Shown: positions 24,701 through 32,211, counted from the stretch's first letter. The stretch: 57,121 nt of DNA from an uncultured Lentisphaerota bacterium (GCA_903912445.1 CAIWHP010000030.1:1-57121), one strand, 5' to 3'. Translations and numbers: made by a program. The notes: generated by a model not told the origin, from the sequence alone.

Positions 24701-27107
24701 TGACGGCATTATTGCTGCCGCCGGCCCAGTAGCCGATGATACCGGAGTCGCTATACACGGCGCCGCCGTTGGTAATGGTCAGTGTGTTACCGCAGCCGAC
24801 GAACCCGACACGGAGATCATTGCGATTACTCCAGACGGAGCCAGCACCGCTGACCGTGACAGCGTTGTTGCGCCCGCCAGAGCCGCCGATGTAACTGGAG
24901 TCGTTATAAACGGCGCCGCCGCTGGCCATGGTCAACGTGTTGCCACAACCAAAGTTGCCGAGATAGAGGTTGCCATGGTTGTCCCAGACCGAGCCGGCGC
25001 CCGTGACGATGACGGCGTTGTTGCTGGCGCCGGAGGAGAAGCCCACGCCGATGGAAGCGTCCCGCCCACTGTACACGGTGGCACGGTTGGTAATGGTCAG
25101 CGTGTTGCCGGAACCCTCTTCGCCAACAAAAAGATCATTGCGATTACTCCAGATGGAGCCAGCACCACTGACCGTGACGGCGTTATTGCTGGCGCTGGCT
25201 TCGCTGCCGATGTGACCGTAGCTGTTGTATACGGTGGCGGCATTGGTAATGAGCAGTTGGTTGCCGCTGCTAAAATTGCCGAGGACGAGACCGGCTTGAA
25301 AATTGTGCGTGCCGCCGAGGGCCTGGAAGGTCGCGTTGCCACCGGTGTCGCCAATAATGAAATACTCCCCATTGCTGAAAATAGTGGCTTGGGAAACCAG
25401 CGTGCCGCCGTTGAAGTTGATGATGTTGTCCGGACCGTTGGTGGCCAGGAGTTGCTGGGCCAACACAGTGCCGCCGGACATGTTCAAGTAGCCTGAGCCA
25501 CCGGGACTCAGGTTGAGGACGCCATTCGTGACGGTCAACTGACCACCGGTGATCGTAAGGGAATTGTTGCTGACGCCGATGGAAGAACTGATCGTGAGGT
25601 CGTGCCCAACCCGCACCGCACCGCCGTTGGCAATGGTCAGCGTGTTGCCCTTGCCTTGGGAGCCGACGTTGAGGTCACCGCTGTTGCTCCAGACCGAGCC
25701 GGCACCCGTGACGGTGACGGCGTTGTTGCTGGCGCTGGAGGCAAAGCCGATAAAGCCATCGCTGTTGAACACGGTGGCGGCATTGCTAATGAGCAGTTGG
25801 TTGTCGTTGCCGAGAAAGCCGACGAGGAGATTGCCCTGGAAGTTGTGCGTGCCGCCGAGAGCCTTGAAGGTCGCGCTGCCACCGGTTTCGCCAATAATGA
25901 AAGCCGCCCCATTGCTGAAGGTGGTGGATTGGGAAACCAAGGTGCCGCCATTGAAACTGATCCTGCTGTTCGAGCCGTTGGTGGCCAGGAGTTGCTGGGC
26001 CAACACGGTGCCACCGGACATATTCAAGTGGCCATAGCCATTGGCGCCGACGTTGAGGGTACCGCCGGCGGTCAACTGGCCGCCGGTGATGTTGACCGTA
26101 CCGGTGGCGCTGAGTGCGTTGGCAATCGTCAGGTTAGCCACCGTGGCGCTGCCGCCAGCCAGATTCAGGGTGCCGACCGCATTGTTCAGGTACCCCAGAT
26201 AAACGTTCTGGCCGAGGAAGGTGCCGTTGGAGATCGTCATCTGGCCGATGCCGGCGCGGCCGATGGAGGTGTCCGCGTTGGTCACGACCAACTGGCCGCT
26301 CTGCAACCACACGTTGCCGGTGCCATAGCGGCCGATTCTAAGCTCGCCGGTCAGGCGGTTGGTGCCGCCGGCGAGCGTCAGCGTACCCGAGGAGCCGGCC
26401 ACGAGATAGCCCAAGAAAAGGTCTTTGCCCAGAAAGGTGCCGCCATTGAGGGTCATCTGGCCGCTGCCGCTTACGCCGATATGCGTTTCGCTGTTGGTGA
26501 CGATCAACAAACCACCGCTCTGGGTGACGACGCCGGTGCTGCCGGCGTTGAAGCCCAGGGCAAAGGTGCCGCTGCTTTGCACAAACGAGCCGCTCTGCAA
26601 CGTCAGCGTCCCGTTGCCCGTGTTGCCGATCACCGTTTGATAACCGGAGGTGATGGTGCCGCCTTGCTGCAGCACGCCGCCGTTCACGTTGAACACTCCG
26701 CTCTCCACGCGCAGATGGGCGGCTCCAAGTTTGAAGACGCCACCGGCGTTGAGGGTGAGGTTATTGATGACCCGCAGCGGCGTGGCGCTGAAGGTTTCCA
26801 TAGAAAGCGTATTGGTGCCCGCGCCGACGCCCGCGATCGTCAGGTTGCTGATGGTCATCATGCTGGGAGTATCGGCCGCGACGAAATCAAGCAAGACAAC
26901 CTTGGTGAGGGCGTTGGTGATCCAGATGGTGCCGAAGTTGCTGGAGGGTGCAACGTTGGCAGACCAGTTGGCGTCGGTATCCCAATAATTGGTCAAAGCT
27001 GTCTTGGTCCAACTGTTATCGGCAGCCTGCAGCGGCCCGGCCCAGAGCAGCCCCAGCAAGACCATGACCTTCAGACCACCCCCCGCACTCCCGTTCCCTG
27101 TCTTCAT
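21705..27107 (-). CDS. Giant autotransporter-like repeat protein with PEP-CTERM sorting signal
   Basis: A 1800-residue exported protein. A signal peptide (LKVMVLLGLLWAGPLQA) precedes ADNSWTKTALTNYWDTDANW, a usual opening of autotransporter-associated beta-strand proteins. The body is a beta-solenoid of Gly/Asn/Thr-rich units. At least eleven contain (A/S)NNAVTVTGAGSVW followed by a (N/D)L.VG.(G/A)GN.LTI.NGG unit, about 45-60 residues apart. The C-terminus has IPEPGTIGLVMLMGLGFYY followed by GRRVRRWRR, a PEP-CTERM motif, helix and basic tail, so exosortase-dependent surface sorting is expected. There is no autotransporter barrel. The start at 27107 follows AAGGGG; the longer upstream frame would cross a promoter and hairpin. 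The exosortase is not in this window. Confidence 0.92.
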   Translation of the reverse strand: MKTGNGSAGGGLKVMVLLGLLWAGPLQAADNSWTKTALTNYWDTDANWSANVAPSSNFGTIWITNALTKVVLLDFVAADTPSMMTISNLTIAGVGAGTNTLSMETFSATPLRVINNLTLNAGGVFKLGAAHLRVESGVFNVNGGVLQQGGTITSGYQTVIGNTGNGTLTLQSGSFVQSSGTFALGFNAGSTGVVTQSGGLLIVTNSETHIGVSGSGQMTLNGGTFLGKDLFLGYLVAGSSGTLTLAGGTNRLTGELRIGRYGTGNVWLQSGQLVVTNADTSIGRAGIGQMTISNGTFLGQNVYLGYLNNAVGTLNLAGGSATVANLTIANALSATGTVNITGGQLTAGGTLNVGANGYGHLNMSGGTVLAQQLLATNGSNSRISFNGGTLVSQSTTFSNGAAFIIGETGGSATFKALGGTHNFQGNLLVGFLGNDNQLLISNAATVFNSDGFIGFASSASNNAVTVTGAGSVWSNSGDLNVGSQGKGNTLTIANGGAVRVGHDLTISSSIGVSNNSLTITGGQLTVTNGVLNLSPGGSGYLNMSGGTVLAQQLLATNGPDNIINFNGGTLVSQATIFSNGEYFIIGDTGGNATFQALGGTHNFQAGLVLGNFSSGNQLLITNAATVYNSYGHIGSEASASNNAVTVSGAGSIWSNRNDLFVGEEGSGNTLTITNRATVYSGRDASIGVGFSSGASNNAVIVTGAGSVWDNHGNLYLGNFGCGNTLTMASGGAVYNDSSYIGGSGGRNNAVTVSGAGSVWSNRNDLRVGFVGCGNTLTITNGGAVYSDSGIIGYWAGGSNNAVTVTGSGSVWDNRGDLVVGRTGAGNTLTITNGGAVRVGTDLTISSSAGASNNALTIAGGQLTVTNGALDVGPAGLGTLNMSGGTVLAQQLLATNGSRSVINLNGGTLISQGTTVSNGSDFIIGDTGGNATFKALGGTHSFQGNLVIGDSSSGNQLLITNAADVISSHGYIGYNSSASNNAATVTGAGSVWSNSGEVVIGVYGAGNRLNIANGGKVYNSSGGDIGAYSSASNNAVTVTGAGSVWDIRLNLEVGHNGADNTLTIANGGKVYSGYHEYLGADGYIGAHSGASNNAVTVTGVGSVWDNNRILYVGLQGGGNKLTIANGGTVVARDSEIGVFSSSSNAVTVTGSGSIWSNRADLIVGGIGACNSLTITNGGAVFNANSASGSDFRGQSNAVTVTGPGSLWSNSGDLTIGYAGSGNSLTIANSGIVNNSIGNIGRVAGAQGNAVTVTGPGSVWSNRNDLYIGNFGAGNTLTITNSGVVYAQNVYLANNPGSSGTLTLSGGTLAASNLVIKPSGVFNYNPGTLQLSGALQLTGGTLNLGTLLALGSGGASTSAVQLLSGTLGIMPTGTLRLGADIPSTSVAVLNQGVLQVLASTFSFNGGLDNQSAYTVAQNQAVTVQHGLANSGGLMIQPAGTLSVDAVVEQVGNLFIFNAAQLAVGSAWTNAGPISIQAGYITGGKLNNSDLIEGFGAISAPVNNLAGGTVRASGGLLALNGSSIQNQSGAALEIESGATLRLARSLDNAGVVNNLGGILSMASSVLTNNGVVTGYGSFKPLRTINNGQMLFQGGQSDIYGAYLNAATTTVSHATANFFGAVTNQAGALFKNTGGVVTYFGALYNDGTILSDPATNIYAATLTLGPSGVLEGGVGDRFEFHADLVSSNPVGLKLQASEVAFTDGAHLLALSGVTAFGTLNLSAGASLTLDGADLYVGLFDATTNQLTTAWTIFYDPAQNPSLESKTYNLTGGGFLTIPEPGTIGLVMLMGLGFYYGRRVRRWRR

Positions 27108-27131
27108 AGCTGCACCCCTTCGTTCTACTGC

Positions 27132-27157
27132 AAAAAATAAAGGGCCGCAGAGCCCTC
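27132..27157 (-). terminator. Hairpin plus T tract in the leader of the PEP-CTERM gene
   Basis: On the minus strand AGGGC-TCTGCG-GCCCT is followed by TTATTTTTT, a short intrinsic-terminator shape. It sits between the putative promoter and the ATG, so it could be an attenuator. The stem is only 5 bp. Confidence 0.4.
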
Positions 27158-27183
27158 TGTTCCCCCTGTGGACAAACCGATTC

Positions 27184-27212
27184 CCTATAGTGTACAGGAA
27201 AAACGTTGTCCA
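27184..27212 (-). promoter_or_regulatory. Putative promoter TGGACA-N17-TATAGG for the PEP-CTERM gene
   Basis: On the minus strand TGGACA (plus 27207-27212) and TATAGG (plus 27184-27189) are 17 nt apart, about 75 nt before the ATG at 27107. Confidence 0.5.
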
Positions 27213-27280
27213 GAAGAAACGAGGAGTTCTGAAGGCTGCCAAGTCTGGAAAGTCAGCTGTCTTCGTTTTCCATGGAAATA

Positions 27281-27400
27281 TCAAAAAAACGCGAGCTGGT
27301 GCTGGCTGGCGGCGGCTTTGCCTTTGCGGGGGCGGGCGAGCTTGGGCTGGCCCTGGTCGCCGAATTCGCCTTCTTCGAGGTTCGCCAGGATTTTACGTGC
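27281..27400 (-). pseudogene. Duplicated mutS 3'-end fragment
   Basis: Read on the minus strand this fragment encodes ILANLEEGEFGDQGQPKLAR and then a tail ending in QLAFF and a TGA stop. The intact mutS (27973-30468) ends with the same residues apart from a few substitutions just before the stop. About 105-110 bp match with under ten differences, and the reading frame is intact. The fragment follows the BrnA stop directly, so the toxin-antitoxin pair is bracketed by two mutS 3' ends in the same orientation. Confidence 0.88.
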
Positions 27401-27421
27401 CTGGTTCACGCGTCACTTCGC

Positions 27422-27649
27422 TTACGCGATCTTTTCCTTCAGCCGCTCGGCAATCCAAACCTTGATGATAGATTGACGGGTGACCCCCATGCGGTCAGCT
27501 TCCCGGTCGAGGGAATGGATCATCCAAGCGGGGAAATCCACATTCACACGGCGCTGTTCCTGATTGACCCGCCGGGCCTTGGCAAGGTCAAGATACTTGG
27601 AGACGTCGTCGCCAGCATCGAATTTCTTATCCAGTTCTTTAGCTTTCAT
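27422..27649 (-). CDS. brnA: BrnA family antitoxin
   Basis: A 75-residue antitoxin. The N-terminal helix DDVSKYLDLAKARRVN is the toxin-facing part. The C-terminal RVNVDFPAWMIHSLDREADR followed by MGVTRQSIIKVWIAERL is the ribbon-helix-helix DNA-binding domain typical of BrnA. It overlaps the 3' end of the BrnT gene by 11 nt, in the normal toxin-first order. Family knowledge: BrnA neutralises BrnT and, with it, represses their own promoter. Confidence 0.93.
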   Translation of the reverse strand: MKAKELDKKFDAGDDVSKYLDLAKARRVNQEQRRVNVDFPAWMIHSLDREADRMGVTRQSIIKVWIAERLKEKIA

Positions 27650-27899
27650 AGAGTTCTCGCTCTTCTTTTCGCGAGCGCCTGACCGAGATCAGGCGGATCC
27701 TTTTGCCCCGCTGCGTAATAATGGCTGACCAGTGCTGCTCGCCAATCTTCCCGATCACCATGCTTCTAGGTTCATCTTCCGTTCGGGCCGGAAGCTCCAG
27801 TGCGCGGGAGTCATCCCAAATTAACTGCGCCTCGACGAAGTCCATACCATGCTTGGCCTTGTTCGCCCGGCTTTTTTGCTCATCAAACTCGAATTCCAT
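27639..27899 (-). CDS. brnT: BrnT family toxin (RNase)
   Basis: An 86-residue toxin of the BrnT (DUF497) family: MEFEFDEQKSRANKAKHGMD, VEAQLIWDD, then RSMVIGKIGEQHWSAIITQR and IRLISVRRSRKEERELY are all hallmark segments. Known BrnT proteins are RelE-fold RNases. The ATG at 27899 is chosen over an in-frame GTG at 27932 because that GTG lies within the promoter spacer. The preceding TATAAT/TTGACG promoter overlaps an inverted repeat likely to be the BrnA operator. Confidence 0.93.
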   Translation of the reverse strand: MEFEFDEQKSRANKAKHGMDFVEAQLIWDDSRALELPARTEDEPRSMVIGKIGEQHWSAIITQRGKRIRLISVRRSRKEERELYES

Positions 27900-27902
27900 A
27901 AA

Positions 27903-27939
27903 GGTATAGATATTATACCGATTCAGGAGCACACGTCAA
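27903..27939 (-). promoter_or_regulatory. brnTA promoter with overlapping inverted-repeat operator
   Basis: On the minus strand TTGACG (plus 27934-27939) and a consensus TATAAT (plus 27912-27917) are 16 nt apart. A perfect inverted repeat GGTATA-GATAT-TATACC (27903-27919) covers the -10 region, the position expected for autorepression by the antitoxin. The ATG follows within about 13 nt of the -10. Confidence 0.7.
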
Positions 27940-27972
27940 ATGGTCTGGCTGCGTAACGGCGGGGTTGATCGG

Positions 27973-30468
27973 CTAGAAAAACGCGAGCTGGTTCTGGTTG
28001 GCGCCGGCCTTACCCTTGCGGGGGCGGGCGAGCTTGGGCTGGCCCTGGTCGCCGAATTCGCCCTCTTCGAGGTTCGCCAGGATTTCCTTGGCGCGGCCGA
28101 TGACGCCGTCGGGCAGGCCGGCGAGGCGGGCGACGTGGATGCCGTAGCTCTTGTCGGCGGCGCCGGGGACGATACGGCGGAGGAAGGCGATGCGGTCGCC
28201 GCTCTCGCGGACGAGGACGTTGTAGTTCTTCACGCCGCCCAGCGTCAGCGCCAGGTCGGTCAGCTCGTGGTAATGCGTGGCGAAGAGGGTCTTGGCCTTC
28301 ACCTGGTTATGCAGGTGCTCGGCGACGGCCCACGCGATGGAGATGCCGTCGAAGGTGCTGGTGCCGCGGCCGATCTCGTCGAGGACGATCAGGCTCTGCG
28401 CGGTGGCGTTGTGCAAAATATTCGCGGTCTCCTGCATCTCGACCATGAACGTGCTGCGGCCGCGGGCGAGGTCGTCGCTCGCGCCGACGCGCGTGAAGAC
28501 GCGGTCCACCACCCCGATCTCCGCCTCCGCCGCGGGGATGAACGCGCCCATCTGCGCCATCACCACCAGCAGCGCGACCTGCCGGATGTAGGTGGATTTG
28601 CCGGCCATGTTCGGGCCGGTGATGATGATGAGCTGGTTGGCGGTGCCGTCGAGCAGCACGTCGTTCGGCACGAAGCGCTCGGCCTCGGCGAGCTGCTCGA
28701 CCACCGGGTGGCGGCCGTCGCGGATGCGGATGCCGTCGCCCGCCGTCATCTTGGGCCGGATGTAGCCGAGCACGAGCGCGCGCTCGGCCAGCGCGCCGAG
28801 CACGTCGAGCTGCGCGATCGCGGCGGCGCTGCGCTGGATCGCGGCGGTCTGCAGCACGGCGGCGTCGCGGACCTGCTGGAACAGCTCGTACTCCAGCGCC
28901 GTGGCGCGGTCCTGTGCGCCGACGATCTTGTTCTCGTATTCCTTGAGCTCCGGCGTGATGAAGCGCTCTGCGTTGACCACCGTCTGCTTGCGGATGTAGT
29001 CGGCGGGCGCGGCGGCAAGGTTGCTCTTGGTGATCTCGATGTAGTAGCCGAAGACGTTGTTGTGCCGGACCTTCAGGCTCTTGATGCCGGTGCGCTCCTG
29101 CTCGCGCGCCTGGAAATCGGCCAGCCACTGGCGGCCCGCGGTGGCGAGCGTGAGGAGCTCGTCCAGCTCGGGATGATAACCGCGGCGGATCATGCCGCCT
29201 TCCTTGATGGCGAGTGGCGGCTCATCCACGAGCGCGCGGCCGATCAGGTCCACCAGCTCCGGCAGCGGCGTGATCGCGCCCGCGTTTTCGGCGAGCAGGC
29301 CGCCGGCGGGCTGGCCGCCCAAGGAGGCGCGCAGCGCCGGCAGCGCGGCGAGCGACCGCGCCAGCGCCTGCAGTTCGCGCGCGTTGCCGCCGCCCGCGCC
29401 GAGCCGGGCGATCAGCCGCTCGAGGTCGCGGATCTCCGCGAGCTGCGTGCGCAGGTCGTGGAGCAGCGCGCGGTCGCGCGTCAGCGCCTCGAGCGCGTCC
29501 TGCCGCGCGACGATCGCGTCGCAGCGCGCGAGCGGGCGCATCAGCCAGTCGCGCAGCAGCCGCCCGCCCATCGGCGTCGCGGTCTTGTCGAGCACGCCGA
29601 GGAGCGTCGGCGCGCCGGCCGCCAGCATGCGGGTCGGCACCAGATCCAAATGCGCCACCGTGCCCTCGTCCATCACGAGGAAGTCCGCGGAGGTCTTCAC
29701 GTGCAGGGCGCGGACGTGGGCCGCGCTGCGGCGGAGCTCGTCGGTGACGTAGTGCAGCACCGCGCCCGCGGCGCGGACCGCAAGCTTTTGGCCCGCACAG
29801 CCGAAGCCGTCGAGCGAGTGCACCTTGAAGTGCCGCAACAGGAGGTCGGCGACAAAGTCCGGCTCGAAGGTCCAGTCCTCGCGCACGCTCAGCAGCGTCG
29901 GTCCGCCGGCGGGGAACAGCGCGGCCAGCTCCGCGCTCTCGCGCAGGCTCTCCGGCACGACGCATTCGCTCGGCGCGCCCCGGGCGAGCGCGTCGCCGAG
30001 CGCGGCCGGAGCGGTGAACTGCTCGATCCAGAACTCGCCGGTGGAGAGGTCGAGCATCGCCAGGCCGAAGACGCCGTCGGCGCAGCACAGCCCGGCGAGG
30101 TAGTTGTGCAGGTGCGCGTCGAGCACCTGGTCCTCGAGCACGGTGCCGGGGGTGACGATGCGGACCACGTCGCGCCGCACAAGGCCCTTGGTGGCGGACG
30201 CCTCCTCCATCTGCTCGCTGATGGCGACCTTCTTGCCGGCCCTGATCAGCTTGGCGAGGTACAGTTCCGCCGCGTGGTGCGGCACGCCGCACATGGGGAC
30301 CTGCTGGCGTTTGGTCAGCGTGAGGTCGAGGATGCGCGAGGCCTCGATCGCGTCGTCGTAGAACATCTCGTAGAAATCGCCGAGCCGGAAGAACAGCAGC
30401 GTCCCCGGCGGCAGGTCGGCCTTGAGCTTGCGGTACTGGCCCATGAGGGGCGTGGTCACCTCGCTCAT
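27973..30468 (-). CDS. mutS: DNA mismatch repair protein MutS
   Basis: An 831-residue MutS. The mismatch-binding domain carries the Phe-x-Glu motif in RLGDFYEMFYDDA (F32, E34). The ATPase domain has Walker A GPNMAGKST at 618-626, and MQETANILHNATAQSL followed by LIVLDEIGRGTSTFDG as the Walker B/D-loop region. Length and order are those of standard MutS. The ATG at 30468 has GGAGG just upstream; a longer start at 30504 lies in a repeat. The last codons read NQNQLAFF and are duplicated in part at 27281-27400. A promoter is seen at 30646-30674, giving a leader of about 170 nt that contains a large hairpin. Confidence 0.97.
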   Translation of the reverse strand: MSEVTTPLMGQYRKLKADLPPGTLLFFRLGDFYEMFYDDAIEASRILDLTLTKRQQVPMCGVPHHAAELYLAKLIRAGKKVAISEQMEEASATKGLVRRDVVRIVTPGTVLEDQVLDAHLHNYLAGLCCADGVFGLAMLDLSTGEFWIEQFTAPAALGDALARGAPSECVVPESLRESAELAALFPAGGPTLLSVREDWTFEPDFVADLLLRHFKVHSLDGFGCAGQKLAVRAAGAVLHYVTDELRRSAAHVRALHVKTSADFLVMDEGTVAHLDLVPTRMLAAGAPTLLGVLDKTATPMGGRLLRDWLMRPLARCDAIVARQDALEALTRDRALLHDLRTQLAEIRDLERLIARLGAGGGNARELQALARSLAALPALRASLGGQPAGGLLAENAGAITPLPELVDLIGRALVDEPPLAIKEGGMIRRGYHPELDELLTLATAGRQWLADFQAREQERTGIKSLKVRHNNVFGYYIEITKSNLAAAPADYIRKQTVVNAERFITPELKEYENKIVGAQDRATALEYELFQQVRDAAVLQTAAIQRSAAAIAQLDVLGALAERALVLGYIRPKMTAGDGIRIRDGRHPVVEQLAEAERFVPNDVLLDGTANQLIIITGPNMAGKSTYIRQVALLVVMAQMGAFIPAAEAEIGVVDRVFTRVGASDDLARGRSTFMVEMQETANILHNATAQSLIVLDEIGRGTSTFDGISIAWAVAEHLHNQVKAKTLFATHYHELTDLALTLGGVKNYNVLVRESGDRIAFLRRIVPGAADKSYGIHVARLAGLPDGVIGRAKEILANLEEGEFGDQGQPKLARPRKGKAGANQNQLAFF

Positions 30469-30484
30469 GCGCTCCTCCGGAGCT

Positions 30485-30574
30485 GAACATCGAATACCGA
30501 ACATTCAACACCGAACATCGAAGTAAGAGCAGTTCGATCGATGTTCGATGTTCGGTGTTCGATGTTCGATGTTC
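30485..30574. repeat. Long imperfect hairpin of GAACATCGAA/TTCGATGTTC repeats
   Basis: The left arm (30485-30522) is built of GAACATCGAA and CACCGAACATCGAA units. The right arm (about 30533-30574) has TTCGATGTTCGGTGTTCGAT and more of the same. The two arms pair over roughly 30 bp. It lies in the presumed mutS leader. A related run stands at 37939-37978. Confidence 0.8.
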
Positions 30575-30645
30575 TTGGCCGCGTCCCCTTGGCTTGGAAA
30601 ATGGCCATAAAATAGTGATTTTGCAGCGCCTGCAACATGGCGGCG

Positions 30646-30674
30646 ACGCTATCGGCGGCGGCGGGGAAGGTCAA
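30646..30674 (-). promoter_or_regulatory. Putative mutS promoter TTGACC-N17-TAGCGT
   Basis: On the minus strand TTGACC (plus 30669-30674) and TAGCGT (plus 30646-30651) have a 17-nt spacer. The region from the -10 to about 20 nt downstream is almost the same as at 32101, before the SGNH gene. Confidence 0.6.
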
Positions 30675-30696
30675 TCCTTTTCCCCGGCGCGCGCCG

Positions 30697-32055
30697 TCAC
30701 TGGAAGCACTTCCACAGCTCTTCCGCGAAGAGGCGGTGGCCGCGGTCGTCGGGATGGTTGATCGTGTTGTTCAGGAGCGTCACGTAGGGCAGGCCTTCCT
30801 TCCAGAGATGTTCCCAGCGCGCGGAGGCATCGGCGAGTCCCACGTTGTGCTTGTTGGCGAACTGGCGGAGCGCCAAAACATAGGGGCGGCGGTCCTGTTC
30901 GGTCATATTCGCGAAGCCCATCATCTTGAGCATGGTGTAATGCGGCGTGATGAGCACGACCTCCGCGCCGAGCGGCCGCAGGCGCTTGAGAATATCGCTG
31001 TAGGTTTCCTCGACCTGCGCGGGCGTCAGGCCCGCGTCGTTGACGAACTCGATGGTCACGAGGTCGGGCTTGGCGTCGAGGATGCGCTGGAACTGGCACG
31101 GGCTGGCGGCGCCGCGCAACGTGCGGTAGGGGAATTTTTCGGGGAACAGCCAGTTCGCGCTGCGGGAACCGCCCGCGCTGATATTGGTCACGGTGAGCTG
31201 CGCCTGCGGAAAGCGCTCGCGCAGGCCGGCGGCGAAGACCTCCACGTAGCGCTTGTCCGGCGTCGAGGCGTTGCCGCCGGCGGTGACGGAGTCGCCCCAG
31301 CACACAATCGTCACCGGCTGGCCGGCCTTGAGCAACGCGAGCGTCTTGGGGATGCGGCCCGGCGTCGAGGCGGTGACCGCCTGCGCCGGCGTTTCTGCGA
31401 TGACGTGCAGCTGATCCTGATGTACCGCCGTGTCGCGGTAGTTGACGAAGACATGGGCCAGCGCAAGGCAACCGTCGTCGGCCGCCGGCGGCACCGGTGA
31501 ACTGATGTGCGCGACGCCCGCCTTCAAGGAGACCTTGCCCGCCGCCGATACCTGGACCGTGTCCATCCGCAGCAACGCATAACGATAGGTGGCCGTGACG
31601 GCGTCGTTGGTCGTCACGCGACTGTGCGGTCCGATGCCGAGGTGGCCCCACGCCGCGTCCAGCAGATAATCCTCGCCCGGCTTGAGCAGCGCGCCATCCT
31701 GCGCGCGCAGTTCCAGCGAGCCGGGCACGAGCGAGCCGCAGGCATTGACGTCGCGCGCATTGGGGCCGCGCAGCCGGGTGCCCTTGGCGAAGCCCTGCGG
31801 CTTGTCGGCCGAGAGCCGGTAGGGCGGATCGTTGGTCACGCTCACGATCGGACCCGGCGCCACCGGCAGCGTGGTGGCTGCCGCCACTTTCACGCTGCGC
31901 CCGCCCAGCTCACACTCGCCGGGCGCGACCACGACGGTGCCGGCCTGGGCGGCCAGTTCAAGGCCGCTCCGGACCTGCGGGTTGCGCAGTCCGGCGCCCG
32001 GCGCCGCGACCGCAGCCAGCAGCAACCAACCGCAACACCAGAGTTCTTTTTTCAT
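30697..32055 (-). CDS. Secreted SGNH/GDSL hydrolase
   Basis: A 452-residue exported hydrolase with signal peptide MKKELWCCGWLLLAAVAAPG. The N-terminal half is beta-rich. The SGNH domain starts around residue 250: block I CWGDSVTAGGN (Ser near 256), block II Gly in NISAGGSRS, block III in FVNDAG, and the Asp/His pair in NHPDDRGH near the C-terminus. Such secreted esterases frequently deacetylate plant or algal polysaccharides, which would fit the surrounding glycan enzymes. Promoter TTGACG-N17-TAGCGT lies about 50 nt upstream. Confidence 0.9.
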   Translation of the reverse strand: MKKELWCCGWLLLAAVAAPGAGLRNPQVRSGLELAAQAGTVVVAPGECELGGRSVKVAAATTLPVAPGPIVSVTNDPPYRLSADKPQGFAKGTRLRGPNARDVNACGSLVPGSLELRAQDGALLKPGEDYLLDAAWGHLGIGPHSRVTTNDAVTATYRYALLRMDTVQVSAAGKVSLKAGVAHISSPVPPAADDGCLALAHVFVNYRDTAVHQDQLHVIAETPAQAVTASTPGRIPKTLALLKAGQPVTIVCWGDSVTAGGNASTPDKRYVEVFAAGLRERFPQAQLTVTNISAGGSRSANWLFPEKFPYRTLRGAASPCQFQRILDAKPDLVTIEFVNDAGLTPAQVEETYSDILKRLRPLGAEVVLITPHYTMLKMMGFANMTEQDRRPYVLALRQFANKHNVGLADASARWEHLWKEGLPYVTLLNNTINHPDDRGHRLFAEELWKCFQ

Positions 32056-32100
32056 CCGCGTCCTTCCAGAGCGTCCACACCGCCTGCAACACAGGCGGCG

Positions 32101-32129
32101 ACGCTATCGGCCGCGGTGCGGGGCGTCAA
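32101..32129 (-). promoter_or_regulatory. Putative promoter TTGACG-N17-TAGCGT for the SGNH gene
   Basis: On the minus strand TTGACG (plus 32124-32129) and TAGCGT (plus 32101-32106) are 17 nt apart. CCGATAGCGTCGCCGCC around the -10 is shared with the mutS promoter. Confidence 0.6.
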
Positions 32130-32154
32130 TGCAAATGCGCGCGCCGCAAGCCGC

Positions 32155-32183
32155 TTTACAGCAACGCGGCAATCCGCTAGCTT
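32155..32183 (+). promoter_or_regulatory. Putative promoter TTTACA-N17-TAGCTT for the HNH gene
   Basis: TTTACA at 32155-32160, 17 nt, TAGCTT at 32178-32183, then 28 nt to the ATG at 32212. It is divergent from the SGNH promoter. Confidence 0.55.
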
Positions 32184-32211
32184 TGCGCCAACTTCTGCGG
32201 GGCACGTGGCG

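Noticed and set aside
23300-25900. Possible CRISPR-like array
   Set aside because: The periodic DNA is coding repeat of the surface protein: unit lengths differ, there are no constant short repeats with unique spacers, and no cas genes are present.
23106-27140. Plus-strand ORFs rich in Val/Ala/Gly/Asp repeats (458, 173 and 512 aa)
   Set aside because: They mirror the repetitive PEP-CTERM gene on the other strand; the repeats are a by-product.
27899-27932. GTG start for BrnT at 27932
   Set aside because: It would place the start codon inside the -35/-10 spacer of the promoter; ATG 27899 matches the family N-terminus.
27940-30486. 848-aa plus-strand ORF
   Set aside because: Antisense to mutS, no domain and biased composition.
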